47,246 nt of DNA from DATKXU01 sp035528905 (GCA_035528905.1 DATKXU010000020.1:1-47246); one strand, 5' to 3'. Shown: positions 25,497 to 34,787, counted from the first letter of the stretch. The notes: a model not told the origin generated them from the sequence alone. Program-made: numbers and translations.

Positions 25497-25844
25497 ATGT
25501 TTGCCATCAATTTCTATTCCGAGGCCTACGCCGATATGCTCAGGAAGGGCCGCAAGACGGCCACTATTCGGCTCGGTGACAAGAGCGACAAGTATCGCTC
25601 CGGCCAACTGGTTTGGATCACCGTAGGAAGAAAGTACGGTGCTCGCCAGAAGATATTCACAGCCATCATAGACAGCGTCACCGTAAAACGGGCCTCGGAA
25701 CTTACCCCGCGTGAAATCGAGAAGGAGAGCCCGGAGCTCCGGCGGCCCGAGGACGTCTTGAACTTGCTCAGCCGCATCTACGACCGCGCCGTGACCATCG
25801 AGGATCCCGTCACCATCGTCCAGTTCTCAAGGGTTATGGAGTAA
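25497..25844 (+). CDS. ASCH-domain protein
   Basis: A 115-residue protein with the compact beta-barrel ASCH (PUA-like) pattern: MFAINFYSEAYADMLRKGRKTA at the start, then TIRLGDKS, GQLVWITVG, and a late TIVQF. ASCH proteins bind RNA or modified nucleosides, and some hydrolyse N4-acetylcytidine. The conserved early Lys and Thr (GRKTATIR) match the proposed active or binding site of the family. AGGAG lies 9 nt before ATG 25497. A single gene with its own consensus promoter, at the right edge of the accessory island. Confidence 0.8.
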   Translation: MFAINFYSEAYADMLRKGRKTATIRLGDKSDKYRSGQLVWITVGRKYGARQKIFTAIIDSVTVKRASELTPREIEKESPELRRPEDVLNLLSRIYDRAVTIEDPVTIVQFSRVME

Positions 25845-25865
25845 GCTCATCGCCGGCCCTAGGGA

Positions 25866-25980
25866 AAATGGGCGACGGGGAGAATCCGCCGCGGCGGAAA
25901 CGTCCAACATCCAAAATCACTCATCACTCTCCCCAGCGCTTTATTACTCCAGTACTCCATCACTCCTCTCCGTCTGACGT
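25866..25980. repeat. patchwork of dispersed repeats
   Basis: A GGGCGACGGGGAGAATCC tract, the palindrome CCGCCGCGGCGG joined to AAACGTCCAACATCC, and a TTATTACTCCAGTACTCCATC tract follow one another with no gene. Relatives lie at 11700-11720, 44541-44600 and 2228-2245. The rest of the gap to 26118 holds nothing I recognise. Confidence 0.7.
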
Positions 25981-26118
25981 GTCGGCCTCGTTTCAACCTC
26001 AAGGTGGTAAGGGTAAAGTTGGTTCAAGAATGCCGGGTGCGCCGCGTTTTGCATCTAGCACCGGGCATCAGTCCCAGGATTAGCGCTGCCTAGTCCTCCT
26101 TTGTGCATGAGGTGCGTC

Positions 26119-27132
26119 ATGCTCACCAACACCGGGCCGCCGAGGTCGGACAACTTGCCGCACAGCAGCCAGCGATCGCCGATCGAGATATCCGTCGTCG
26201 TCCCTCTTTACAATGAGGAGCAGAACGTAAAGCCGCTTCACGGGGAGGTAACCGACGCCCTGCGTAACCTGGGTCGGGCCTATGAGGTCATCTTCGTGGA
26301 CGACGGGAGCACGGACGGGTCGCCAGCCATCTTGGACGAACTGGCATCCGCGGATCCGGCAGTTGAAGTCATGCAGCTGCGCAGGAACTTCGGGAAGGCG
26401 GTGGCGCTCTCTGCAGGTTTCGGGGAGGCGCGCGGAGACATCGTCATCACCATTGACGCCGACCTGCAGGATAACCCAGCCGAGATTCCCAGGTTCGTTG
26501 CCGGGATCGAGTCCGGATATGACCTTGTTTCGGGCTGGAAGTACAGGCGCCGGGATCCGCTGTCCAAGACCGTGCCTTCCCGTTTGTTCAACAAAGTCGT
26601 CTCGATGGCCACCGGACTTGACCTGCACGATTTCAACTGCGGATTCAAGGCATATAGCAGGAGCCTGGTTGACGCCCTTCAGATCTATGGCGAGCTGCAC
26701 CGCTACATCCCGGCGCTGGCATATGGCGATGGGTTCCGCGTGACGGAGATCAAGGTCGAGCACCGGCCGCGCAAGCATGGCAGGTCGAAGTACGGCCTGG
26801 AACGCTACACGCGCGGGCTGCTCGACCTGCTGACGGTACTTTTCATCACGCGCTACACGAGAAGGCCGCTCCACCTTTTCGGCTCACTCGGCCTCGTCCT
26901 TGTGCTCCTGGGCTTGGGGATGAATGCGTATCTGGCCGTGCTCTGGTTCACAGGACATCCGATCGGCCATCGTCCCCTGCTGACTCTGGGCGTGCTCCTG
27001 ATGGTTCTCGGTGTGCAATTCGTGTCCACTGGCCTGGTCGGCGAGATGATAACGCGCTCGCAGAAGCACGACGAGGATTCCCACATCGCCCGGAGGATTC
27101 GCGGCTCGTCGGAGCGAGGAAGGCAGAGTTGA
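26119..27132 (+). CDS. glycosyltransferase family 2 (polyprenyl-phosphate sugar transferase type)
   Basis: A GT-A enzyme of the DPM1/GtrB/ArnC type that moves a sugar from a nucleotide to undecaprenyl phosphate at the membrane. Motifs: ISVVVPLYNEEQNV, VFVDDGSTDGS in the form IFVDDGSTDGSP, DADLQDNP (metal-binding DxD) and DFNCGFKAY. Two C-terminal membrane helices (LHLFGSLGLVLVLLGLGM, and PLLTLGVLLMVLGVQF) anchor it. The frame opens at 26101; ATG 26107 and ATG 26119 are both possible. It is first in a four-gene polysaccharide cluster; its stop overlaps the next gene's TTG start by four bases (TTGA). Confidence 0.9.
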   Translation: MLTNTGPPRSDNLPHSSQRSPIEISVVVPLYNEEQNVKPLHGEVTDALRNLGRAYEVIFVDDGSTDGSPAILDELASADPAVEVMQLRRNFGKAVALSAGFGEARGDIVITIDADLQDNPAEIPRFVAGIESGYDLVSGWKYRRRDPLSKTVPSRLFNKVVSMATGLDLHDFNCGFKAYSRSLVDALQIYGELHRYIPALAYGDGFRVTEIKVEHRPRKHGRSKYGLERYTRGLLDLLTVLFITRYTRRPLHLFGSLGLVLVLLGLGMNAYLAVLWFTGHPIGHRPLLTLGVLLMVLGVQFVSTGLVGEMITRSQKHDEDSHIARRIRGSSERGRQS

Positions 27133-28250
27133 GATACTGCGTCGTAGGACCTGCGTATCCACTTCGAGGCGGGATTGCACATCACACGACTCTTCTCTGC
27201 CGGCATCTCGCGGAGAAGCACGAAGTGCAGGCCGTCGCCTTCAAGCGGCTGTATCCGGGGGTCCTGTTCCCCGGCAGGTCGCAGAACGACCCCAGCACGC
27301 AGCCCTGCACGTTCCCATCGTCGCCGCTGATAGATTCGCTGGACCCGCGCACCTGGGCCGCAGCAGGCGAATTCATACGGCGCTCGTCGGCCGATTGGGT
27401 GTTGATTCAGTGGTGGCAGCCATTCTTCGCGCCCTGTCTGGCATCCATCGCATCCAGGGCCGGGAAGCGGTCGAGGGTGGCGTTCATATGCCACAACGTC
27501 GTGCCGCACGAACGGATGCCGCTCGCGCGGATGCTCAGCCTGTGGGCGTTGAGGCACGGCGATGGCTTCATAGTCCACTCCGAGCAGGACCGGCGGAATC
27601 TGGAGGGCCTCCTGCCGGGGCTGCCTCAGTACGCCGTGTGCAGGACTGTGCATCCCCAGTATGAGCTGTTTCCAATGTCCGGCCTCGCCAAAGATGAGGC
27701 GCGCACTCGGTTGGGAATTGAGGGGAAGGTTGTGCTCTTTTTCGGCTTCGTGCGCAGGTACAAGGGCCTGATGGATTTGATCGCCGCCCTGGCGCTTTTG
27801 AAGAACCGCGATGTGACCTGCCTTGTCGCAGGCGAGTTCTACGACAAGAAGGCAGGGTACGAGGCGAGAATCAGGCAGCTCGGCCTGGAGCACAGGATTC
27901 GCACGGTGGACAGGTATATCCCGAACGAGGAGGTCGAGGCCTACTTCGCCGCGGCGGACGCGGTCGTTCTTCCGTATCGCACCGCAACCCAGAGCGGCAT
28001 TGCGCAGATTGCGTTCCGTTTCGGGAGGCCGGTGATCGCGACGTCGGTCGGCGGGCTGCCGGAGAGCATTGACGACGGCCGGACGGGACTCCTCGTGCCG
28101 CCGCGAAACCCGGAGGCGCTGGCGGCGGCGATTGACAGGTACTTCGACGAATCTCTGGAGTCACAATTCAGCATCGAAATCGAGCGAGATGCCGGGCGGT
28201 TCTCCTGGGATAGGGTCATTGAGGCGATAGAGTCGTTGGCGGCGGTTTGA
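27129..28250 (+). CDS. glycosyltransferase family 4 (GT-B)
   Basis: A 373-residue GT-B glycosyltransferase. The N-terminal domain opens YCVVGPAYPLRGGIAHHT, a nucleotide-sugar transferase glycine loop. The C-terminal domain has VLFFGFVRRYKGL, ADAVVLPYRTATQSGI and GRPVIATSVGGLPE with the downstream Glu typical of family 4. No membrane helices: a cytosolic or peripheral enzyme extending the lipid-linked glycan started by its neighbour. The start is TTG 27129, embedded in the stop of the previous gene, so translation is probably coupled. The next flippase frame also touches this gene's stop with a TTGA overlap. Confidence 0.92.
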   Translation: MRYCVVGPAYPLRGGIAHHTTLLCRHLAEKHEVQAVAFKRLYPGVLFPGRSQNDPSTQPCTFPSSPLIDSLDPRTWAAAGEFIRRSSADWVLIQWWQPFFAPCLASIASRAGKRSRVAFICHNVVPHERMPLARMLSLWALRHGDGFIVHSEQDRRNLEGLLPGLPQYAVCRTVHPQYELFPMSGLAKDEARTRLGIEGKVVLFFGFVRRYKGLMDLIAALALLKNRDVTCLVAGEFYDKKAGYEARIRQLGLEHRIRTVDRYIPNEEVEAYFAAADAVVLPYRTATQSGIAQIAFRFGRPVIATSVGGLPESIDDGRTGLLVPPRNPEALAAAIDRYFDESLESQFSIEIERDAGRFSWDRVIEAIESLAAV

Positions 28251-28300
28251 CGGCGCAGGCGGCCCGCGGGAAGCCCGCTGCGGCAAAAGAGGTCGGCGCT

Positions 28301-29746
28301 ATGCGAGACCAGCTAAGGCGCGATGCAGTGAGAGGAGTAGGCTGGGCGTTCTTCAGCTCGGCGTCCGTCCGTATTCTTCAGGTCATCACCACTCTGGTGC
28401 TGGCGAAACTGCTCATGCCGGCTGATTTCGGTGTATTCGCGCTTGCGACACTCATCGTCAACGGTGCCGCCATCTTCCGCGACGCGGGCCTCGCGCAAAG
28501 CCTGATATACCAGCGAGGCGACATAAGGGGAAGCGCAAACGCCGCGTTCCTCCTGGGTGCGGCATTCAGCATCGTGCTGGCGGGAATTCTATTCATATCC
28601 GCGCCTCCTCTGGGATGGGCGTTCAACACATCCGAAATCGTCGAGCCCATACGGGTGATGTCGGCCGCCCTGATAATCTCCGGTGCGGCGAATGTACCCC
28701 TGGCGCTCCTCGACAAGCACTTGAAGTTCAAAAGGAGGGCGGTCCCGGAGGTGGCCGGAGCAATCGCGTATGCCACCGTGTCAATCGCCCTGGCAGCCGA
28801 GGGCTTTGGCGTCTGGAGCCTCGTCGTCGGCTGGCTTGCCATGTCGGTTGTGAGCACGGTGGCCGCCTGGATGGTATGTCCGTGGCGGCCGGCTCTTGAG
28901 TTTGACCGGCAGCAAGCACGGGTAATAGTCGGCTATGGCAAGCACCTGATGGTCGCATCGCTTGCCGTCTTCATCTTCTTCCAGGTGGACAAGGCCGCAG
29001 TGGGCAAATGGCTCGGTGTGACCGCCCTGGGGTTCTACAGCCTGGCGTTCACGGTATGCAATCTCCCTGCCACGAACCTGACGCACGTGGTGAACAGGGT
29101 GATGTTCCCGACCTACTCGCGGCTTCAGGACGACCTGTCCGAGATGCGCTTCGTCTACCTGCGCACCATAAGGTATATCTCTTTGGCGGCGTTTCCGGCG
29201 GCGGTCGGTATACTCGTCCTGTCCGGCCCGGTCATCAGTCTGTTCTATGGGGAGAAGTGGATGCCCGCGATACCGCTTTTCCATATACTGGCCTTCTATG
29301 GATTTGTGCGTTCGATAGGAGGCACGGCGGGCGCGGTCTTTATGTCCACCGGGAATCCTGAGCTGGTCAGGCGGGTAAGTTTCATGCAGGTTGCCATGAT
29401 CGTTCCGCTGCTGTATCCGGTTGCCAGGACTTGCGGGACGGCCGGAGTGGCGGTTCTGTTCACCGGTGCATACGCCGTCGGCACAGTGTATTCTCTGGGG
29501 AAGGTACAGGAGATTCTGGGGCTAAACCGGATGAGCTATGTAGGCGCGACGGGCCTGTCCCTCGCGGCGGCGGCATTGGCGGGCGCGTCCGGGTGGGTTG
29601 TTTCCCTGGGTTTCGGCCCGCCGTCATGGAATGGAGTAGCCGCCGTGTTCGCGATGTTCTGCTCGGTATATGGAGCGTCCGTCTTCCTGCTGGATAGGTC
29701 CGCGTATGCCGAGCTCGCCGGCATCCTGGCGAAATCGAAACAATAG
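28301..29746 (+). CDS. Wzx-type polysaccharide flippase
   Basis: A 481-residue MOP-superfamily exporter with about 12-14 hydrophobic segments. The N-terminal RRDAVRGVGWAFFSSASVR followed by KLLMPADFGVFAL is the classic opening of O-antigen / teichoic-acid type flippases. It should flip the lipid-linked repeat unit built by the two glycosyltransferases upstream. ATG 28301 has AGAGGT 7 nt upstream. The frame also allows TTG 28247, overlapping the previous stop as TTGA, which would add 18 Ala/Lys-rich residues. Co-directional and tightly packed with both neighbours. Confidence 0.88.
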   Translation: MRDQLRRDAVRGVGWAFFSSASVRILQVITTLVLAKLLMPADFGVFALATLIVNGAAIFRDAGLAQSLIYQRGDIRGSANAAFLLGAAFSIVLAGILFISAPPLGWAFNTSEIVEPIRVMSAALIISGAANVPLALLDKHLKFKRRAVPEVAGAIAYATVSIALAAEGFGVWSLVVGWLAMSVVSTVAAWMVCPWRPALEFDRQQARVIVGYGKHLMVASLAVFIFFQVDKAAVGKWLGVTALGFYSLAFTVCNLPATNLTHVVNRVMFPTYSRLQDDLSEMRFVYLRTIRYISLAAFPAAVGILVLSGPVISLFYGEKWMPAIPLFHILAFYGFVRSIGGTAGAVFMSTGNPELVRRVSFMQVAMIVPLLYPVARTCGTAGVAVLFTGAYAVGTVYSLGKVQEILGLNRMSYVGATGLSLAAAALAGASGWVVSLGFGPPSWNGVAAVFAMFCSVYGASVFLLDRSAYAELAGILAKSKQ

Positions 29747-29796
29747 CATGGAGGCGGCAGCGCCGAAGGGCTTGCATCTGCCGCCGGACGATTCGC

Positions 29797-31323
29797 ATGC
29801 GAAAGAGCGAGTTGCATCACTGCGAGTCTACAAATCGGCGTTTTGGTTTGCTCTACGTCTCTGTCGTGGTGGGCGCTTTTCTGCGGGTCTTCCATCTGGG
29901 CGCGCAGTCTATATGGGGCGATGAGGCGCTCACGCTGCAAAGATACGCCGCCGGGGAGAGTCTGGCCCAAGTGCTGTCGGGCGTGTGGCACAGCGCATTT
30001 CACCCGCCGCTGTATTTCGTGATCGTGCATTACTGGTGCCTTCTGGGCAAGTCGGAAATCATGCTGCGGATGCCGTCCGCGGTATTCGGAATCGCGGCCA
30101 TCCCGCTCATCTATCTGGTGGCCCGGCGGATTTTCGGCCCGCCTGTGCCGGGGCTTTCCGCGCTCGTTCTGGCGCTGGCGCCATTCCACGTATGGTACTC
30201 GCAGGAAGCCAGAATGTACTCCCTCCAGGTGCTTCTCGCGCTTGGATCAATGCTCTTTTTCCTGAGAGCCTGGGAGTCGCGCCGGCCGATGGACTTCGCG
30301 CTCTACGGCATCCTCACGGTCCTGGCTCTGTACACGCATATTGCGACTCTTCTGCTGATTGCGGCACAAGGGGTATTCGTCGTCGGGGCCGCCGTCCGGA
30401 ACTGGCGAAGAAATCTCCCTTGGATTGGCATAGTCGCGGTGATGCTGCTGGCATTCACGCCGTGGATCGTGCAGTTTATGGGAGGCAGGAGGTCGTTCAC
30501 CGGCATCGCCAGTATCGGATTTGGGCGAGAACCCAGTCCGCTGCATCTGGGGTACGGTTTGTACACCTTCAGCGTGGGGTATTCGCTGGGGCCTTCCGTA
30601 TCAGAGCTCCACTTCCTCTCCTCCGGCGATGTGATTCGGCGGAATCTCGCAGTGATACTGGCTTCGGTGTTGGTTTTCGGTGCGCTGATGATCCTGGGGC
30701 TGCGGAACGCGCATAGGAAGAATCGCATGGGATTCTGGCTGATTCTCAGCCATCTCTGCGTGCCACTGGGCCTGGCGGCTGCTGCGTCTCTGGTCACGCG
30801 CGTGCCGCTGAATCCGAGATACTTGATGGTCGCTGCTATACCGTACTGGATTGCGATCGCGCTCGGAGTGGATGCGTGCGTGCGAAGCCGGGCGCTCCGC
30901 GTAATACCGGCGGCCGGCGTGCTGCTGATCGCATTTTCCCTATACAATCACTACTTCCAGCCGGCCTACGCGAAGCAGGACGTCAGGTGCGCCGTCGCGC
31001 TGGTTAACGATAAGGCCCGCCCGGATGACGTGGTGATTATCTCGTCCATAGAATTGGGCGGCCCCTTCACGTACTACTTCAAGCGGCAGGACGTGTCTTA
31101 CGTTGGATATCCCCCCGGCCAGGGATTTGTGGACCCGAATGCACTGCCGCGGGACATGGAGCAAATCCTCCACCGCAAGAAGCGTGCATGGCTGATCCTC
31201 GGGCGAACCTGGAGTTCCGATCCTCCCGGATTGATCCCGGCCTACTTCCGTGCCAGATACGAGCTGGTCGAGCAGGAGCATTTCCCCGGCGTCGCGCTAA
31301 GCTGTTTCAGCCTCCTACGCTAG
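29797..31323 (+). CDS. GT39-like (GT-C) membrane glycosyltransferase
   Basis: A 508-residue polytopic membrane protein of the ArnT / PMT type, which uses polyprenyl-phosphate sugars on the outer face of the inner membrane. The first luminal loop carries the acidic motif IWGDEALT (catalytic-loop Asp/Glu), followed by HPPLYFVIVHYW and an EARMYSLQVLLAL segment, as in the family. Around ten membrane helices follow, with a soluble C-terminal part of ~130 residues (KQDVRCAVALVNDK, YYFKRQDVSYVGY). It probably adds sugars to the glycan exported by the flippase, using the lipid donor made by the GT2 enzyme. No strong ribosome site is visible before ATG 29797. Confidence 0.82.
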   Translation: MRKSELHHCESTNRRFGLLYVSVVVGAFLRVFHLGAQSIWGDEALTLQRYAAGESLAQVLSGVWHSAFHPPLYFVIVHYWCLLGKSEIMLRMPSAVFGIAAIPLIYLVARRIFGPPVPGLSALVLALAPFHVWYSQEARMYSLQVLLALGSMLFFLRAWESRRPMDFALYGILTVLALYTHIATLLLIAAQGVFVVGAAVRNWRRNLPWIGIVAVMLLAFTPWIVQFMGGRRSFTGIASIGFGREPSPLHLGYGLYTFSVGYSLGPSVSELHFLSSGDVIRRNLAVILASVLVFGALMILGLRNAHRKNRMGFWLILSHLCVPLGLAAAASLVTRVPLNPRYLMVAAIPYWIAIALGVDACVRSRALRVIPAAGVLLIAFSLYNHYFQPAYAKQDVRCAVALVNDKARPDDVVIISSIELGGPFTYYFKRQDVSYVGYPPGQGFVDPNALPRDMEQILHRKKRAWLILGRTWSSDPPGLIPAYFRARYELVEQEHFPGVALSCFSLLR

Positions 31324-31390
31324 ATAACTATACGTGCGTACATGTGCATGATTGGTTGTTAGGCATCAAAGGGCTGGCATACAAAAGTGC

Positions 31391-31419
31391 TTGACTAATT
31401 TAGCTTCTCGGTGTAGAAT
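31391..31419 (+). promoter_or_regulatory. promoter of the large glycoside hydrolase gene
   Basis: TTGACT (31391-31396), a 17-bp spacer ending in TG, and TAGAAT (31414-31419). The start is near 31426, giving a ~175-nt leader with small hairpins such as GACCC-TCA-GGGTC (31485-31497) and GGAAC / GTTCC (31429-31446). Confidence 0.65.
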
Positions 31420-31601
31420 TGTTCGCGGGAACGGCTCAGCTTGTTCCAGCATTCACGATTCTGTGGCTCGGTTGGTATGCAAGTGACCCTCAGGGTCGAG
31501 GTGGATTAGGCAGGCTGGTAAAGCCATTCGGCCTCGGTTCAACGGCAGTAGCGATTATGTATCCTGCCGCCGGCGCAATCTGGAACTCAGGAGGAGTCCC
31601 A

Positions 31602-34600
31602 ATGGAATCTAGGAAGATTCACTCGAACTTGCTAACGGCGGCGCTCTGGATTATCGCTGCTTCCCTGTTTCCGTCGGCCGGCAAAGCCGCCACCATCAGT
31701 TCATTGAAAGCCAATACCAACACCGTCGGCATGTACGAGAAGTATGAACTCACCTTCAGTTTGACCGGAGTTTCACCTTCCAACTACAACCCCTTCCGGT
31801 GGGAGACTACCGGCGATTCGCTATCTCCGGCCGGAGTGAATGTCCGGGGCGAGGTGGTCACCCCGTCAGGCTCCACAAGGACGGTTTGGGGCTTCTACGA
31901 CGTGGATCTTGTCTATCTCGGCAATTCCACGAAGCATCCGCGGGAGGACCGCATGGTTCCTGTGTCCGCTCCGCATTGGCATATACGCTATGCGCCCACG
32001 ATGCTCGGCGTCCACAGGATCACTGTCAAGGTCACGGACGCATCCGGCACGACATCCTCCTCGCAGCTTACTTTCAACTGTATTGAGTCCGGACTGAGGG
32101 GATTCGTCCGGGTGTCTGAGGACGGCACCAGATTCGTTTGCTCGGACGGCTCGCCGTTCGTGCAGTTTGGGATGATGATGCCCGCCGGCACCGACAAGGT
32201 GGCGCCGGTGACAGCCGCGATGAAGGCGAACGGGATGAACTTCCTGCGGCGGTGGCTCGTGAACCGCGACATTGACGACATCTTCAGGAACTTTGAGACT
32301 TGGTATTCGTTTACAGTTGATACCTCGGTCTACCGCTCCGGAAAACGGTCCGGGACCAAGGCGGTGACGGGTGCGGGCACCCTTGTGGACCAGAGCTTCA
32401 TCGGGTGCAAGCCGAACACGTACTACAAGGCATACGCATATCTGAAGACGTCGTCCTCATTCAACGGCCAGGTCGCCGTGAATGTGAACGAGGACGGCGC
32501 TGAGGGTTCAACCGTCAGTCACACGGGGACTAAGATTGGTGCGAACCAGAGCTGGGCGCTCTCTCAGATAATCTTCAAGACCGGCGGCACCGCCGAGATG
32601 CTTCATTTCAAGCCGAAGATAATCAGCGGAACGTCTGGCACCGTCTGGATTGACGATGTCGGCCTTTACGAGTGCGATTCCAGCGGGAACGTGACCGTGG
32701 ACTACAACATGGTCTTTAGCCCGGGCTTTGAAGAGTGGACTCCCGCTCAACTGCGAATGGAGCCGTTGGCAAGGTTCGAGTACCTGCTTCGGGAGTGCGA
32801 GGCGAACGGCATCGTCGTGCAGGCCACGATGTTCGACTACCGCCTGTGGAACAAGACGAGCCCGATCGGTTTCTACGCCCAGTACTTCGCGGACTGGTGG
32901 ACGGATGCGGCATCCATCGCACAGCAGGAGCGTGCGCTCAGGTATGTCGTCGCCAGGTTCGCGCACTACCGCTCGCTCTTTGCTTGGGAACTGACAAACG
33001 AGATGGACGCCTCCTACACCGATGTCAGGGGCAATTGGATCGCCGGCCGAGCCAACTTCATCCGCTCCGGAGATCCGTATGGCCACCTCATCACCAATTC
33101 GTACTGGGGTTCCCCAGGTGATTACGAGTACGGCCAGTTGGAGGAGCTGGACTTGAATCAGGTCCACAACTACATAAACACCGAAGAGCGGGCAGGCGGA
33201 CAGGGGTATCCCATCTGGTGGGGCATATCGAGCGGCATGTCGCTGGATACCAACCCCGCCAACGCCGCTTCTGGGACCAAATCCCTGAAGGCTGTCGCAA
33301 ACGGCAGCACGATATCCGAGACGGCGGAGGTGTACTGCAAGCCGGCCAGGTCTTATACTCTGCGCTACAAGATCAAGACCTCAAGTGTGACGGGCAAAGC
33401 CTCCGTTATCGTCAGGTTCAGCGGCGGAAGCTCCCCCGGTTCGACCATCACGCTCGATCACTCGGGAACGGCGGGGTACACCAGCCATTCGAAGACTTTC
33501 ACCACCGGTTCCACAGCGGTGAGCTTTACAATCAGTCCGCAGCTCACCGGCAGCTCAGGAACCGCCTGGTGGGACGACATCGAGGTCATAGACAACGTTA
33601 CAGGCTATCCGTGCCTCTACAACGGCGGATTCGAGTGTCTCCCTCTTGGAGATGACGAGTTTGAATGGGCGAGGCTCCACACCGTGCGGTGTCAGCGCAC
33701 TTTTGAGGCCGGCCCGAACGGGACGAACAAGCCCTGGGCATCGGGCGAGTTCGGACTGATGGGCGCGGACTACGACCTGAGCTACTGGGCTAGGTACGGC
33801 GACACCACCAAGCCCCGGCACGATTCGACCGGCATACATGCGCACAACTGCATCTGGGCGCAGCTCATGGCCTGCTCGGCGCTCAATACGCCCACATACT
33901 GGTGGGTGACGGAGTACATTCTCCCATACGGCCTGTATGGCGTTTGGAAGGGCGCGACCTCGTTCGCTGCGAACCTCCCGTTCTACGATCGCGGGACTCT
34001 TGTCTCAACCGATAGTTGCGCGGAAGTGTGCGCTTCCTCTACCGATTCGAGAATCCGCGTTCTCGGGCAGAAGAAGGCATCCAGCGGCTATTTCTGGATA
34101 CACAACAGCCAGCACACGTGGTCCAGAGTCGTGAGAGAGGGATTGACGCCGACCGCGGCCAGCGCGACCCTGACTATTCCCGGATTCGAGGATGGCGCTT
34201 ACAGCATAAGTTGGTACGACACATACACAGGGGCGCTGGTGCGGACCGAGTCGCAAAACGTAATCGGCGGTACGCTGAAACTCTCGGTGTCGTCGCTCTC
34301 GAAGGATATCGCCGCGATTTTGACCAAGCAGGAGACGCAGCCGAGAGTGAGTCTCACTCTCACAGCCGATAAGCTCCTCGCTGCGCCGACGGAGGTTGTG
34401 ACTTATACTGTGAGTTACAGGAATGAAGGCGCCGGGGATGCGGTCAACGTCGAGGTGAAGCTGCCGATCCCCGCAAATACGACATACATATCCGGCAGCG
34501 CCAGTCCTGGAGGGACCTACGATCCCGTCGCCAGTTGCGTCCGGTGGACTCTGGCAATTCTGCCGCTTGGCGCGTCAGGCGAGTGTACAGCGAAAGTGAA

Positions 34601-34610
34601 GGTTGACTAG
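31602..34610 (+). CDS. exported multidomain glycoside hydrolase (GH-A barrel with two nested CBM-like modules and a DUF11 tail)
   Basis: A 1002-residue secreted protein. ATG 31602 has AGGAGGAG closely upstream and starts a signal peptide ending AGKA-AT; the open frame to 31419 is non-coding leader. Order: an Ig-like DUF5060-type domain (~30-160); the first barrel strands (FVRVSEDGTRFVCSDG); a beta-sandwich module (~245-365, ending TVWIDDVGLYE); more barrel with the acid/base motif WELTNEMD (Glu467); a second, similar sandwich (~545-665, ending AWWDDIEVID); and the barrel again with SGEFGLMG (nucleophile-like Glu716). The last ~95 residues are a DUF11-type module (LTLTADKLLAAPTEVVTYTV). It is a probable cellulase-superfamily endo-glycanase; the substrate is unknown. 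It follows the glycan-export cluster but has its own promoter. Confidence 0.8.
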   Translation: MESRKIHSNLLTAALWIIAASLFPSAGKAATISSLKANTNTVGMYEKYELTFSLTGVSPSNYNPFRWETTGDSLSPAGVNVRGEVVTPSGSTRTVWGFYDVDLVYLGNSTKHPREDRMVPVSAPHWHIRYAPTMLGVHRITVKVTDASGTTSSSQLTFNCIESGLRGFVRVSEDGTRFVCSDGSPFVQFGMMMPAGTDKVAPVTAAMKANGMNFLRRWLVNRDIDDIFRNFETWYSFTVDTSVYRSGKRSGTKAVTGAGTLVDQSFIGCKPNTYYKAYAYLKTSSSFNGQVAVNVNEDGAEGSTVSHTGTKIGANQSWALSQIIFKTGGTAEMLHFKPKIISGTSGTVWIDDVGLYECDSSGNVTVDYNMVFSPGFEEWTPAQLRMEPLARFEYLLRECEANGIVVQATMFDYRLWNKTSPIGFYAQYFADWWTDAASIAQQERALRYVVARFAHYRSLFAWELTNEMDASYTDVRGNWIAGRANFIRSGDPYGHLITNSYWGSPGDYEYGQLEELDLNQVHNYINTEERAGGQGYPIWWGISSGMSLDTNPANAASGTKSLKAVANGSTISETAEVYCKPARSYTLRYKIKTSSVTGKASVIVRFSGGSSPGSTITLDHSGTAGYTSHSKTFTTGSTAVSFTISPQLTGSSGTAWWDDIEVIDNVTGYPCLYNGGFECLPLGDDEFEWARLHTVRCQRTFEAGPNGTNKPWASGEFGLMGADYDLSYWARYGDTTKPRHDSTGIHAHNCIWAQLMACSALNTPTYWWVTEYILPYGLYGVWKGATSFAANLPFYDRGTLVSTDSCAEVCASSTDSRIRVLGQKKASSGYFWIHNSQHTWSRVVREGLTPTAASATLTIPGFEDGAYSISWYDTYTGALVRTESQNVIGGTLKLSVSSLSKDIAAILTKQETQPRVSLTLTADKLLAAPTEVVTYTVSYRNEGAGDAVNVEVKLPIPANTTYISGSASPGGTYDPVASCVRWTLAILPLGASGECTAKVKVD

Positions 34611-34738
34611 GCGGCTCGAGAGTCCCAGCCGGATGCAGGGGTTCTCAGCGGCCGCGAGGAATCTTATCTTGCAAGCCTTGCGAACACGGCTGCCGAGTTG
34701 TGCTCTGGTGCTTGCTGAGATAGCTGGCTTGTGTAAAT

Positions 34739-34787
34739 CAGGTAAAATTACCTGTTGACTAGATGCGTGGAACGTGCTACATTGACA
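34739..34787 (+). promoter_or_regulatory. overlapping promoters with an adjoining operator-like dyad
   Basis: CAGGTAA-AA-TTACCTG (34739-34754) directly abuts TTGACT (34755-34760), which is 17 bp from an extended -10 TGC-TACATT (34778-34783). A second TTGACA (34782-34787) overlaps that -10 and has CATAAT 18 bp downstream. A third perfect TATAAT lies at 34877-34882, 20 bp before the second WNL gene. The dyad is well placed for a repressor or activator. Confidence 0.6.

Noticed and set aside
31426..31601. Possible c-di-GMP (GEMM) riboswitch in the glycoside hydrolase leader because of an AAAGCCA-like stretch
   Set aside because: The first conserved half of the GEMM motif and the required pairing are absent.
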